NCBI GenBank assembly: GCA_035315345.1
Contig: DATFYA010000023.1
Span: 1-46,375, forward strand
Length of the DNA stretch: 46,375 bases
DNA from: Candidatus Methylomirabilota bacterium
GTDB lineage: Bacteria > Methylomirabilota > Methylomirabilia > Rokubacteriales > CSP1-6
Direction: 5' to 3'
Shown here piece after piece: positions 36,183 to 44,198 of the stretch. The translations under genes and the position numbers were made by a program. Every line of letters starts with the position of its first letter. Position 1 is the first letter of the stretch. The notes below the pieces were generated by a model. It did no database searches, was not told where the DNA came from, and worked only from the letters and a program-made list of their open reading frames with translations.

Positions 36183-36685
36183 TGCGCTCGATTCTCGCGC
36201 TGGTCGTCTTTCTCGCGCTGCCGATCGCGTGGCCCCCGTCGGCGCCGGCCGAGGAGTGGGGCGGCATCGAGCCCGGGGTGACCATCGCCGACGCCGTGCG
36301 CGCCCGATACGGAGCGCCCACCAAGGAATCCCGGTCGAAGGTCGAGGGCTACGATACGTCGCAGTGGGTCTACGAGGGGGCGCAGGCGCCGGGCGGTATC
36401 CAGCGGATGACGATCGAGTACGGGCTGCTCACCCCGCAGGGCTACAAGCCGACGGTGGTCCGGGTCGTCCGCCTCGAGCCCAAGTCCATGGTCTTCGGCA
36501 AGAACACGATCGTGCAGGGGTTCGGGGTCCCCGACAACGTGGTCAGCCAGAACGACCAGGAAACCTACTTCTACAAGTCGGGGCTCATCGTGACCTTCAA
36601 CAAGGAGGACACGGAGGCGGTCATCCTCAATTTCATGCCGCCTCAACCCGACCGGCCGCCTGCGTCAGCCGCGCCGAAGCGCTAG
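36182..36685 (+). CDS. Small secreted protein of unknown function
   Basis: A 167-residue protein with a signal peptide (MRSILALVVFLALPIAWPPS, then APAEEW). The mature part opens with EEWGGIEPGVTIADAVRARYG, a short motif seen in small periplasmic proteins whose helix is followed by a beta-rich domain (QWVYEGAQAPGGIQRMTIEY). I recognise no named family. The TGATG overlap with the gamma-glutamyltransferase-like gene ties it to the operon, yet it is the only exported product here. Confidence 0.65.
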   Translation: MRSILALVVFLALPIAWPPSAPAEEWGGIEPGVTIADAVRARYGAPTKESRSKVEGYDTSQWVYEGAQAPGGIQRMTIEYGLLTPQGYKPTVVRVVRLEPKSMVFGKNTIVQGFGVPDNVVSQNDQETYFYKSGLIVTFNKEDTEAVILNFMPPQPDRPPASAAPKR

Positions 36686-36705
36686 CCTGGCCCGCCCGGA
36701 CCGCG

Positions 36706-37584
36706 ATGATCGATCAGTTGATGGCGCTGGATCCGGGCGGCCGGGGCATCGCCGCGTTCTTCGTGCGCGGAGGCGCCACCGCGGCGGCCCAGGCGCTGCG
36801 GAAGAGCCGCCGCGTGCTGCTCACCACCGGCTTCGCGGTCGGCCCGGGACTGCCCGAGACGGACGGTCCGCCGGGTACCGCGTGCCTCGGACGCGCGCTG
36901 CGCACGCTCGGCGCGCAGGTGGGCTACATCACCGACGCGGTCGCGGTCCCGCCGCTGCAGGCGGCGTTGAAGGTGCTGGGCGAGCCGGCGACGGTCGAGA
37001 CCTTTCACGTGCCGCACCGCCAAGGCCCCGGCGCGGCGCGCGAGATCGCGCGGCGGCTCCTCGCCGAGCAGAAGCCCACGCACCTGGTGGCGATCGAGCG
37101 GCCCGGCCGCGCCCGTGACGGACACTACCGCAGCGCCCGCGGCCGCTCGCTGACGGAGTGGAACGGCCCGCTCGACGAATTGTTCCTGGCCGCGCCCCGC
37201 CGGGTGGTCACGATCGGAGTCGGGGACGGGGGCAACGAGGTCGGCATGGGCGCGGTCCGCAGTCGCGTCGCGCGCGCCGGCGGCGTCTTCCCGCAGATCG
37301 CCTCGGTCGTCCCGGTGAAGCATCTGGTGGTCGCCGGCGTGTCCAACTGGGGCGCCTACGGCATCGTGGCCGAGCTGGCCCGCCTGGCCGGCCGTCCGCT
37401 ACTGCACACCGGCGAGGAGGAGCAGGCGATGGTCCAGGCGTGCGTGGACGCGGGCGCGGTCGACGGCCTCACCCTTCGCCCCGAGCCCACGGTCGACGGC
37501 TTGCCTTTGCCCGCCCATGTCGGCATGCTTGAGCTGCTGCGAGTGCTGGAATCACCTCGTCATACCGGAGGCCCGAGCAAATGA
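36706..37584 (+). CDS. D-glutamate cyclase-type protein (DUF4392 family)
   Basis: A 292-residue protein with motifs of the D-glutamate cyclase family (human DGLUCY): LTTGFAVGPGLPETDGPPG near the N-terminus, VAIERPGRARDGHYRSARG in the middle, and VGDGGNEVGMGAV followed by VPVKHLVVAGVSNWGAYG. The human enzyme converts D-glutamate to 5-oxo-D-proline. ATG 36706 is chosen because it gives the family start (DQLMALDPGGRGI). The 3' end overlaps the aminotransferase start by four bases, so the two are coupled. It fits a glutamate or 5-oxoproline pathway with the neighbouring gamma-glutamyltransferase-like gene. Confidence 0.85.
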   Translation: MIDQLMALDPGGRGIAAFFVRGGATAAAQALRKSRRVLLTTGFAVGPGLPETDGPPGTACLGRALRTLGAQVGYITDAVAVPPLQAALKVLGEPATVETFHVPHRQGPGAAREIARRLLAEQKPTHLVAIERPGRARDGHYRSARGRSLTEWNGPLDELFLAAPRRVVTIGVGDGGNEVGMGAVRSRVARAGGVFPQIASVVPVKHLVVAGVSNWGAYGIVAELARLAGRPLLHTGEEEQAMVQACVDAGAVDGLTLRPEPTVDGLPLPAHVGMLELLRVLESPRHTGGPSK

Positions 37585-38915
37585 GCGCTGCCCAGTCCGT
37601 GATCGAGACCTACAAGGCCATGCATCCCCGGTCGTCCGCGCTCTACGAGCGCGCGCGGGCCATCATCCCGGGCGGGGTCACCCACGACGGCCGGCACATG
37701 AAGCCGTTTCCGGTGTACGTCGACCGGGCGCTGGGGTCGCACAAGTGGGACGTGGACGGGCACGAGTACATCGACTACTGGATGGGCCACGGGGCGCTGT
37801 TCCTCGGGCATTGCCACCCGGCGGTGGTGAAGGCCATCCAGGATCAGGCCGCGCGCGGCACTCACCTCGGAGCCAGTCACGAGCTCGAGGTGCGCTGGGC
37901 CGAGCTGATCGGCAAGCTGATTCCCTCCGCCGAGATGGTGCGCTTCGCGATGTCCGGCACCGAGGCCACGCATCTGGCCCTCCGGATCGCGCGCGCCTTC
38001 ACCGGGCGAAACAAGGTCGTGAAGTTCCAGGGCCACTTCCACGGCTGGCACGACGGGGTGGTCGCGGCGGTGAATCCGCCGTACGAAGTGCCCATGTCGG
38101 CCGGCGTGCCCACCTCGGTGCTCGATCAGCTCCTGGTGTGCCCGCCCAACGACATCAAGGCAGTCGAGACCATGCTGGAGCGCGGTGACGTGGCCGCGGT
38201 GATCCTGGAGCCGGCGGGCGGCCAGTCCGGCACCACGCCGACGATCCCGGGCTACCTTCAGGAGCTGCGCAGCCTCACCACGCGGCACAACGTGGTGTTG
38301 ATCTTCGACGAGGTCATCACCGGGTTCCGCTATTCGCCCGGCGGGGCCCAGGCCTATTTCGGGGTCACGCCCGACATGACCACCCTGGCCAAGATCGTGG
38401 CCGGCGGCCTGCCCGGCGCCGCGGTGGTCGGCAAGAAGGAATTGCTGTCGATGATGGCCCACCGCGGTGATCCCGTCTTCGACCGCAGCCAGCGCGTGGC
38501 CCAGAACGGCACGTTCAACTCGAACCCGGTCTCGGCCGCCGCGGCCATCGCCACCCTCGAGCTGGTCAGCGACGGATCGCTCCACGCGCGCGCCAACAAG
38601 GCGGGCGACGAGCTGCGCTCGGGCCTGTCCGACGCGATGAAGCGCACGGGCGTCCCCGGCACCTGCTTCGGCGAGGCGTCGATCTTCCACGTCTCGTTCG
38701 AGGGCAAGCCCGGGCTGGCCGGCTTCGACCGACCGCGCCGAGGCGATCTCTATCACTTGCTGCGCTGCGCACTGCTGAACAACGGGGTGGACTGCGCCAG
38801 CCACCACGGCTGGATCTCCGCGGTGCACAGCGACGCCGACATCGAGCGCAGCATCGCCGCCCACGAGAAGGCCTTCCGCGAGATGGCCGCCGACGGCGTC
38901 TTCAAAGGCATGTAG
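37581..38915 (+). CDS. Class III aminotransferase, glutamate-1-semialdehyde aminomutase-like
   Basis: A 444-residue PLP enzyme. The PLP lysine is K271 in TLAKIVAGGLPGA, with the Asp in IFDEVITGFR and the phosphate-binding SGTEAT at 125-130. It resembles glutamate-1-semialdehyde 2,1-aminomutase (PGGVTHDGRHMKPFPVYVDRA at the N-terminus) but lies outside any heme cluster. It more likely moves an amino group on a glutamate-like or beta-amino substrate. It overlaps the D-glutamate cyclase-type gene as ATGA. Confidence 0.88.
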   Translation: MSAAQSVIETYKAMHPRSSALYERARAIIPGGVTHDGRHMKPFPVYVDRALGSHKWDVDGHEYIDYWMGHGALFLGHCHPAVVKAIQDQAARGTHLGASHELEVRWAELIGKLIPSAEMVRFAMSGTEATHLALRIARAFTGRNKVVKFQGHFHGWHDGVVAAVNPPYEVPMSAGVPTSVLDQLLVCPPNDIKAVETMLERGDVAAVILEPAGGQSGTTPTIPGYLQELRSLTTRHNVVLIFDEVITGFRYSPGGAQAYFGVTPDMTTLAKIVAGGLPGAAVVGKKELLSMMAHRGDPVFDRSQRVAQNGTFNSNPVSAAAAIATLELVSDGSLHARANKAGDELRSGLSDAMKRTGVPGTCFGEASIFHVSFEGKPGLAGFDRPRRGDLYHLLRCALLNNGVDCASHHGWISAVHSDADIERSIAAHEKAFREMAADGVFKGM

Positions 38916-38919
38916 ATCG

Positions 38920-39246
38920 GTGGACGAGACGCAGCGCCGGGCCAAGCTCCAGGAGCTCCACGACCTCGCCCAGGGCTCGGAGGAGTTCGACGGCGGCGTC
39001 ACCTGGGAGCCCGAGAGCGAGGCGCTCGTGGTGGGCAACTGGGCCTTCTTCGCCATCGACGAGATCGGCGACCTCGCCCTGTCCTTCCATCTCGACTCGC
39101 ACCCGGTGGCCGTCGCCCGTCTGACCCGCTTCCTCGTCCAGCACGACGTGCCCTTCGTCCTCCACGAGGCCTTCACCGTCGACGACGACGATCGCATCGT
39201 CTTCGAATCGGACACCGGCGCCGAGTTCGAGGACGGCAAGCCCTAG
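38920..39246 (+). CDS. Small acidic conserved protein of unknown function
   Basis: A 108-residue acidic protein starting at GTG 38920, four bases after the aminotransferase stop, and so probably cotranscribed. It is rich in Asp and Glu (FTVDDDDRIVFESDTGAEFEDG at the C-terminus) with no signal peptide or membrane segment. I do not recognise a family. It is the last gene before tRNA-Phe. Confidence 0.6.
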   Translation: MDETQRRAKLQELHDLAQGSEEFDGGVTWEPESEALVVGNWAFFAIDEIGDLALSFHLDSHPVAVARLTRFLVQHDVPFVLHEAFTVDDDDRIVFESDTGAEFEDGKP

Positions 39247-39322
39247 CTCCGGATCGGGCAAGACGAGGGCCCGTGTCCGTGGACGGGGTCTCCTCGTTCT
39301 GCTATCCTCGGAAACTCGTGGT

Positions 39323-39398
39323 GGGCTGGTAGCTCAGTTGGTAGAGCACAGGACTGAAAATCCTGGTGTCGGCGGTTCAATCCCGTCCCAGCCCACCA
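39323..39398 (+). tRNA. tRNA-Phe (anticodon GAA)
   Basis: A 76-base tRNA with encoded CCA (39396-39398). The acceptor stem GGGCTGG pairs with CCAGCCC; the anticodon loop CTGAAAA between CAGGA and TCCTG gives GAA. Everything to its right is sparse and decayed, so its 3' end is a likely attachment site of an integrative element. I see no second copy of the 3' end in the window. Confidence 0.96.
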
Positions 39399-39907
39399 TT
39401 TGTTTCCTGCATTGCGGGAGACTTGCACGCTGAATAGTTTCTCGCAGCCACTCCATTGGAGGCGGATTTAGCTACTAGCCCTCCTGCGAGCGGTGTTGCT
39501 CGGCTTTTGATTACTGACCAAGCCGGAAGAGTGGGAAGCGAAGCGACATTTCGACGTTCCCGCCCAACTGGACGACGCGGCGACTGAGGCTTCGCCAGCT
39601 GCCGCATGCTTCGCGGGCTCAAAAAGCGGGGTGGCTTAGCGTAGACTGGTGCGCCCGTCGTCGCCCCCCAACCGGCAGCTCGAGTACTCCGACGCCACGA
39701 TCGAGCACCTCGCCGTCCAGGATCCGCCGCGTGCCCCGCCTGCGCTCGGTGCCCTGCGTCGGCCCTGCCCTGTCACGTGAGTACAGCTCGGGCGAGGTCC
39801 AGCGGCGCGGCCACTTGCTCACTCGCTGGCTGCTGATTCAGGCCGTCTGACGAAACGGCCCCGCTAACCGCCTGAATCCTGCTCTGGCCGACGGAACGAA
39901 CAGAGGG
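39399..39907. other. Gene-poor stretch after tRNA-Phe
   Basis: About 500 bases without a convincing gene. A 16-residue stretch at 39673-39720 (RQLEYSDATIEHLAVQ, plus strand) resembles the N-terminal motif GRxYSDxAI of IS5-family transposases. This is only a weak trace of an old insertion sequence. No terminal inverted repeats can be seen. The remainder shows no coding pattern on either strand. Confidence 0.35.
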
Positions 39908-40507
39908 TCAGCTGCTCAGCTTCTGTCCCAGATCTGCGATGCCGTCCCCGAGGCCCTTGAAGAACTTCCCGACCTCGTCGGTGCTCACCTTGCCGGCCTT
40001 CTTGAGACCGTCGACGGAGGCCTGCGTGCCCTCCTGCAACTTGTTGCCAGACCACTTGGCGGCACCCTCCACGCCGGCGCCGGCCTTCTTGAGCGCGGCG
40101 GTCGCATCCTTGCCCGATTCCTGGGTCTGCTGCGCGGTCGCGTGCCAGGCTTTGGCGAGCGAGTGGTCGACCTGGGCGAAGGTCTTCTTCAGCTGGTCGC
40201 CAGACTTCACGGTGCCCTTCTTGACATCTCCGCTCAGCTTGCTCAGCTGGTCAGCGGCCTTCATCACACCTTGCTTGGAGTCCTTGGAGACCTTGTCTGC
40301 CTCCTTGCGCACCCAGGACGCCGCCTTCTGGATGTGCTCGGACGCCTTGTTCATGTCGCCCTTGACGAACGACTCGTGAGCACTGGCCATGCTCTTGTCG
40401 GGCTCGCTCGCGAAATCGCTGGGGGCCTGGGCGTAGACGATCGGGACGGCGGCCATCAGCGCCGCGACGAGGAATGCGCACCACACCGACGAGAATTTCG
40501 TCGTCAT
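39908..40507 (-). CDS. Secreted helical, lysine-rich protein
   Basis: A 199-residue exported protein. The signal peptide (TTKFSSVWCAFLVAALMAAVP) ends at AQA. The mature part has heptad-like amphipathic helices rich in Lys, Asp and Gln with repeated units such as ASEHIQKAASWVRKEADKVS, SGDVKKGTVKSGDQLKK and GLKKAGKVSTDEVGKFFKG, resembling apolipoprotein- or LEA-like helical proteins. It may bind membranes or act as an envelope or stress protein. ATG 40507 follows GGAGGG, which decides the start against the longer frame from 40642. No operon partners. Confidence 0.7.
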   Translation of the reverse strand: MTTKFSSVWCAFLVAALMAAVPIVYAQAPSDFASEPDKSMASAHESFVKGDMNKASEHIQKAASWVRKEADKVSKDSKQGVMKAADQLSKLSGDVKKGTVKSGDQLKKTFAQVDHSLAKAWHATAQQTQESGKDATAALKKAGAGVEGAAKWSGNKLQEGTQASVDGLKKAGKVSTDEVGKFFKGLGDGIADLGQKLSS

Positions 40508-40647
40508 CTGGTTCCCTCCATTTGTCTGGGTGTCGTACCCGTCGGCTACCCAGTGAACAGCCTGCTCTGACCGATCCCCCACGGGGATCGTGCGCCGTGG
40601 AGGTCGCGTCGTCAAGAGTTTGGAGTAACGGCCACTAGGCACGTCGC

Positions 40648-40775
40648 TTGCGCACTCCCAGATGGCATAGACGCCCCGGGGCCGCGCTCGCGATGGTCTT
40701 CCTGGGCGCCTCGCTCACTGCCTGCACCAGCATGGGACTCACGATCATGGCGCGTCTCGGGCTCGACGGAGATCG
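40648..40775 (+). pseudogene. N-terminal fragment of a lipoprotein gene
   Basis: A plus-strand frame (TTG 40648, or ATG 40693) encodes a basic n-region, a short hydrophobic core and a lipobox (MVFLGASLTACTS) followed by MGLTIMARLGLDG. From about 40745 it runs antisense to the porin fragment and loses any sensible sequence. It looks like the 5' end of a lipoprotein gene cut off by a deletion. Confidence 0.4.
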
Positions 40776-41138
40776 AACAGGACCTGCCGGAGGAAGAGGG
40801 TATACAGCCTCACCTCAGTCCCGTCGAAGGCCTGTGCCACGTCGAAGACGTTGCCGATGTTGTTGGAGAGGATCGCGACCGGAAGCCCAGTTGCCGGACA
40901 CGCCGAAGCTGAGCACTGGAAGGCCGGCGAGCGTCGACGGCGTGACACCCAGCGCGGTGAGGCTGGTTCTCGTGCCGAACCAGTCTCCGGTCATGCCGGG
41001 TCCTTGGAGCCACCTATCGACCCAGGACGAAGACTCGCCGTCGGCGACCGGCTCCGCGTGGACTGCGCTCCAGAACACCGGTGCGGTCAGCAGACCCAGG
41101 ATCCAGACCGGCAGCACGTGAACACGGTGAGGCAACAT
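40745..41138 (-). pseudogene. OprB-type carbohydrate porin fragment, frameshifted and truncated
   Basis: The first frame from ATG 41138 encodes a signal peptide (VLPVWILGLLTAPVFWSAVH) and the mature start WLQGPGMTGDWFGTRTSL, which is the OprB/carbohydrate-selective porin opening. Near 40,890 the sequence continues in another frame as VAILSNNIGNVFDVAQAFDG with TEVRLYTLFLRQVLFDL, again OprB-like, and then stops at 40745. Only about a quarter of a porin is left, and its end abuts the lipoprotein fragment on the other strand. Confidence 0.65.
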
Positions 41139-41232
41139 TTCGAAAAAGACGAGCACACGAGAAGCGTGAGCACGGGAGGCCAGCGGGACTCGGGAGAGGT
41201 CTCGGCTGGCCCGTTCATGGACATCGTCCCGC

Positions 41233-42009
41233 TCACTTGAGGCTATCTCGCACTTCCACCAGCGCGTGATCCATGGAGTCGAATCCGACAAAGCCAAGGC
41301 GCGGGAACTCGAGCTCGAGGATGACGAACACGGTGCCGGCCATGATCACCGCGAATCCGAGCATGTGCGTCCAGCTGCGCCTCTTCCCGGTGGCCGTGCT
41401 GTAGCCTGCAAGCAGCGAACCGGTCAGCGGCAGGATCGCGAGCATGATGAAGATGATGGTTGGCGGATGCATTCGGGTGGCCATGGTGCGGGTCGTGGCG
41501 ATGTTGAACATCTCGTTGAGCGGCGGCAGGAGCAACATGATGGCGTGCTGACCGTCCTCCGTGCGCAGTGCCGCCACGGCTTGTGCCCAGATGTCCCCTT
41601 GCAGCGCCGTGGCCCGGTGCAACTCCACCACGGCCGCCTCGACGTCGGGGAGCTTCCGGTACACGGCCAGCCGCTCATCCACATACCGACGGAAGCTCTC
41701 GCGCAGGGCCGGTTGTGCAGTTTCCGGCAGCATGTCGATGCGCCGCCATGCAGTGGCGATAGCGTTGGCCTCCTGAACGATCAACTGCCGCCGCGTATCG
41801 AGTCTGGACGCCGCCCCGGAGAAGGTGAACGCCACGACGAGCCCCATCAACCCGAAGACGGCGCTTTCGAGGACTCCGAATCCGGCCGGCCCCCCCTCCT
41901 GGTGCCTCGCTAGCCATCGGGCCCCCAGCCTCCGTCCGATCTCCAGAAACAGGAGCATCGACGCCAAGAGGCCCAGGGCGGACAGGCTGGCCAAGAATGT
42001 CTCACGCAT
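41233..42009 (-). CDS. Bestrophin-like (DUF4239) membrane protein
   Basis: A 258-residue protein with about four membrane helices: residues 5-25, 45-66, 185-205 and 215-235. Between them is a soluble helical part (RLDTRRQLIVQEANAIATAWRR) typical of DUF4239, a bestrophin-like family. Bestrophins are anion channels, but channel activity for this family is not shown. It starts at ATG 42009 and lies alone between the porin fragment and a gene-poor stretch. Confidence 0.7.
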   Translation of the reverse strand: MRETFLASLSALGLLASMLLFLEIGRRLGARWLARHQEGGPAGFGVLESAVFGLMGLVVAFTFSGAASRLDTRRQLIVQEANAIATAWRRIDMLPETAQPALRESFRRYVDERLAVYRKLPDVEAAVVELHRATALQGDIWAQAVAALRTEDGQHAIMLLLPPLNEMFNIATTRTMATRMHPPTIIFIMLAILPLTGSLLAGYSTATGKRRSWTHMLGFAVIMAGTVFVILELEFPRLGFVGFDSMDHALVEVRDSLK

Positions 42010-42138
42010 CGCTACGGCCTCGCTCCGTCCCAGTCGCGGACTATGGCTCGAAGGTGAACGGCCGGCGCCCTGTCATCAGAGGAATGCCTCGGGCTTGCCG
42101 GCCTTGTCGTCGTTCAAGAGGAGCCTGGGCTCCCTTGA

Positions 42139-42402
42139 TCAGAAACGGCCGGCCCTTGCCGTCAGAGGACAGCCGAGCTCAACACCCTCGCGCCCTCCGG
42201 CGGCGGTCGCCCCCTCGTGGGCTTCATTCCCGTGACGTAATCTGCCAGCCTCGGACGCCGGTCGCCTCAGGAGGCTCCTGCCACAGCGATCGGCGCTCAT
42301 CGCCTCAACAACGGCGAGTCCCGTCCTCTGGACAAGAGCCACATCCGGAAGCCGCAGTGCGAGCCCGCCGCGCTCCGTTGCGCGGATCCGGCTCGGTGTC
42401 AT
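42139..42402 (-). CDS. Possible small ORF with strong ribosome-binding site
   Basis: An 87-residue frame from ATG 42402. GGAGG lies seven bases before the ATG (AAGGAGGCGATC), and a perfect 18-bp palindrome lies 102 bases upstream at 42504-42521. The sequence (MTPSRIRATERGGLALRLP and onward) matches no family I know; it may be a short protein or the start of a decayed gene. The rest of the stretch 42010-42925 shows no other supported gene. Confidence 0.35.
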   Translation of the reverse strand: MTPSRIRATERGGLALRLPDVALVQRTGLAVVEAMSADRCGRSLLRRPASEAGRLRHGNEAHEGATAAGGREGVELGCPLTARAGRF

Positions 42403-42503
42403 GATCGCCTCCTTGTCGCCCCGCGAGGTTCAGTTGTGGCGGCCTCGGGTGTTCGCTACAGAACGCATTGCCGGATATCCTCGGCCCCCACGGCGAGCGT
42501 TCA

Positions 42504-42521
42504 ATAGGACCTTGGTCCTAT
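42504..42521. promoter_or_regulatory. 18-bp palindrome, copy 1
   Basis: ATAGGACC-TT-GGTCCTAT, perfect arms of eight bases. It differs from the element at 45397-45414 at only three of 18 positions. It lies 102 bases before the small minus-strand ORF at 42402. The pattern NTxGGAC-GTCCxAN resembles sites of Rrf2-type regulators (IscR, NsrR). Confidence 0.55.
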
Positions 42522-42925
42522 GTACTCGCTGGCGGCAACGGGCTGACTTGCTACATGGCCGCTACATTGGAGTGCCGGTCCCGAGACACGGCAAAGGCCC
42601 GGAACTTCACAGCCACTCCTGGGCTCGGCAAGAGCACCGCGGCCAACCCAATGTCCACCAGGCACGAAGCCACGCTACCGCACGCCGCCGTGCCACCGCG
42701 GATTGCACGTGGCGACGCCGCAGCCGCCAGCCCACCTTGCGCTGACTAACTGCGCGTGAAGTCGATCGAGCGCGGCTCGGGCGCGCCGAGGCCTGCAAGG
42801 TCATCGTGCGGGGGGCGCTCCCGCATCCCTGTCCTGTCGCAGAAAACACGTGTGGCACGGCGCTTGCCGACGAGAGGAGTCAACGAACGCGGGCCACGCC
42901 AATGGGGCGAGAAAGGACAACGACC

Positions 42926-43840
42926 ATGCTCTCGCATACCTACTCGTACGACGAGTGCCTCCACAACTCCCTCAAGGTCGCGTGGAAGGAGGAGGACGTC
43001 CTGAGGAACCGGGACTTCGACTACTCGAAGCGCTTCCTGCCGAACCGGCTGTCGGGTGTCGATGAGATCACCTGTCTGAACCAGGATGAGAAGCGCACGC
43101 TGAACCAGATCATCGGCAACGCGTACTGCCACATCTTCGCCTTCGTCGAGGAGTTCATCGTCCCGCAGACGCTGCAGGAGGCGCAGCGCGACGTCTACGG
43201 CGAGGAGGCGCGGCTGCGCGCGCTGATCCGGTTTGCGGAAGATGAGACCAAGCACCAGCAGATGTTCCGGCGCTCGATGGCGCTGTTCGAGAAGGGCTTC
43301 GGCATCGCCTGCGGTGTCATCCCGGGGCGGGAGGAGGTGGCCAAGGTCGTGCTTGGCAAGTCGCGGCTGTGCTCGCTCTTGCTGACGAGCATGATCGAGT
43401 GGTTCACCCAGCTCCACTACGTCGAGCACGTGCGCTCGGACGAGCAGCTCGACGGGCTCTTCCGCGATCTCATCAAGTACCACTGGATCGACGAGGCCAC
43501 GCACGCCAAGCTCGACTCGCTGCTGATCAACGAGATCTGCGGGCCGCTCAGCCTCGCGCAGCGCGAGCACGCCGTCGAGGAGCTGCTCGAGCTCGGCGGC
43601 GCCGTCGACGGGCTCCTGTCCCAGCAGGCGGATCTCGACATCGAGAGCCTCCAGCAGGCGACGCGCCGGACCTTGACGGAGCCCGAGCGCGCGGAGATCA
43701 GGACGAACATCCAGCGCGCTTACCGATGGACGTTCCTCGTCTCGGGTCTGCGGCATCCGACCTTCGTCAAGATCGTCGGCGAGCTGACCGAGCAGGGACA
43801 GCGCCGCCTCGAGGCGGCCGCGGAAGCGCTCTCCGCGTAG
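42926..43840 (+). CDS. AurF-like ferritin-fold diiron protein
   Basis: A 304-residue helical protein with a full set of diiron ligands: E75/E76 in FAFVEEF, E107 and H110 in EDETKH, E158 in MIEWF, and E190 and H193 in IDEATHAKL. This E...ExxH...E...ExxH order is that of ferritin-like diiron oxygenases; the spacing suggests the AurF (p-aminobenzoate N-oxygenase) type. AurF oxidises an aromatic amine with O2; the substrate here is unknown. ATG 42926 follows AAAGGA and is preferred to the in-frame start at 42806. There are no biosynthetic partners around it. Confidence 0.72.
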   Translation: MLSHTYSYDECLHNSLKVAWKEEDVLRNRDFDYSKRFLPNRLSGVDEITCLNQDEKRTLNQIIGNAYCHIFAFVEEFIVPQTLQEAQRDVYGEEARLRALIRFAEDETKHQQMFRRSMALFEKGFGIACGVIPGREEVAKVVLGKSRLCSLLLTSMIEWFTQLHYVEHVRSDEQLDGLFRDLIKYHWIDEATHAKLDSLLINEICGPLSLAQREHAVEELLELGGAVDGLLSQQADLDIESLQQATRRTLTEPERAEIRTNIQRAYRWTFLVSGLRHPTFVKIVGELTEQGQRRLEAAAEALSA

Positions 43841-44198
43841 CGTCACCTCCGGCGTGGCGTGCTATCGTCGCGGCGGGACGTCGCCCGATGCGGAGCCCCG
43901 TCGACCGCGCGTCGCAGCCGTGCTCGGCGCCGGCGGTCTGAGGTGCCTGGCCGGATCGCGCTCTTCGAGCTCTTCGGCGCGCAATGGCGTTCGCGTGACG
44001 TGTCGAGTGCCGCCGTCCCGATGACTGGGCTTTGACGACACCCGGGAGGAGGCGGACCGGCTGGTCAGGGAGCACATCGCCACCGATCGCGAGAAGTCCC
44101 ACGCCGTGACGATTGGCGCTCCCCGGGTGCGTAGACAGCGGCGCTCATCCGTCTCTTCCCCTTCGGCCGACGCGGGTCGACGGGGAAGGTCACGTGCG
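43841..44198. other. Intergenic stretch with a possible gene scrap
   Basis: About 360 bases between convergent genes. On the plus strand an open stretch from 44025 reads LGFDDTREEADRLVREHIA with more charged residues and looks coding, but it has no start and soon degenerates. It may be a remnant of a deleted gene. Nothing else is seen. Confidence 0.3.

Noticed and set aside
39243-39428. Minus-strand frame with TGLNRRHQDFQSCALPTELPA
   Set aside because: This is the antisense translation of tRNA-Phe, a common false protein.
43862-44102. Minus-strand frames between the diiron gene and the protease
   Set aside because: Arg/Pro-rich with no ribosome site and no family resemblance.
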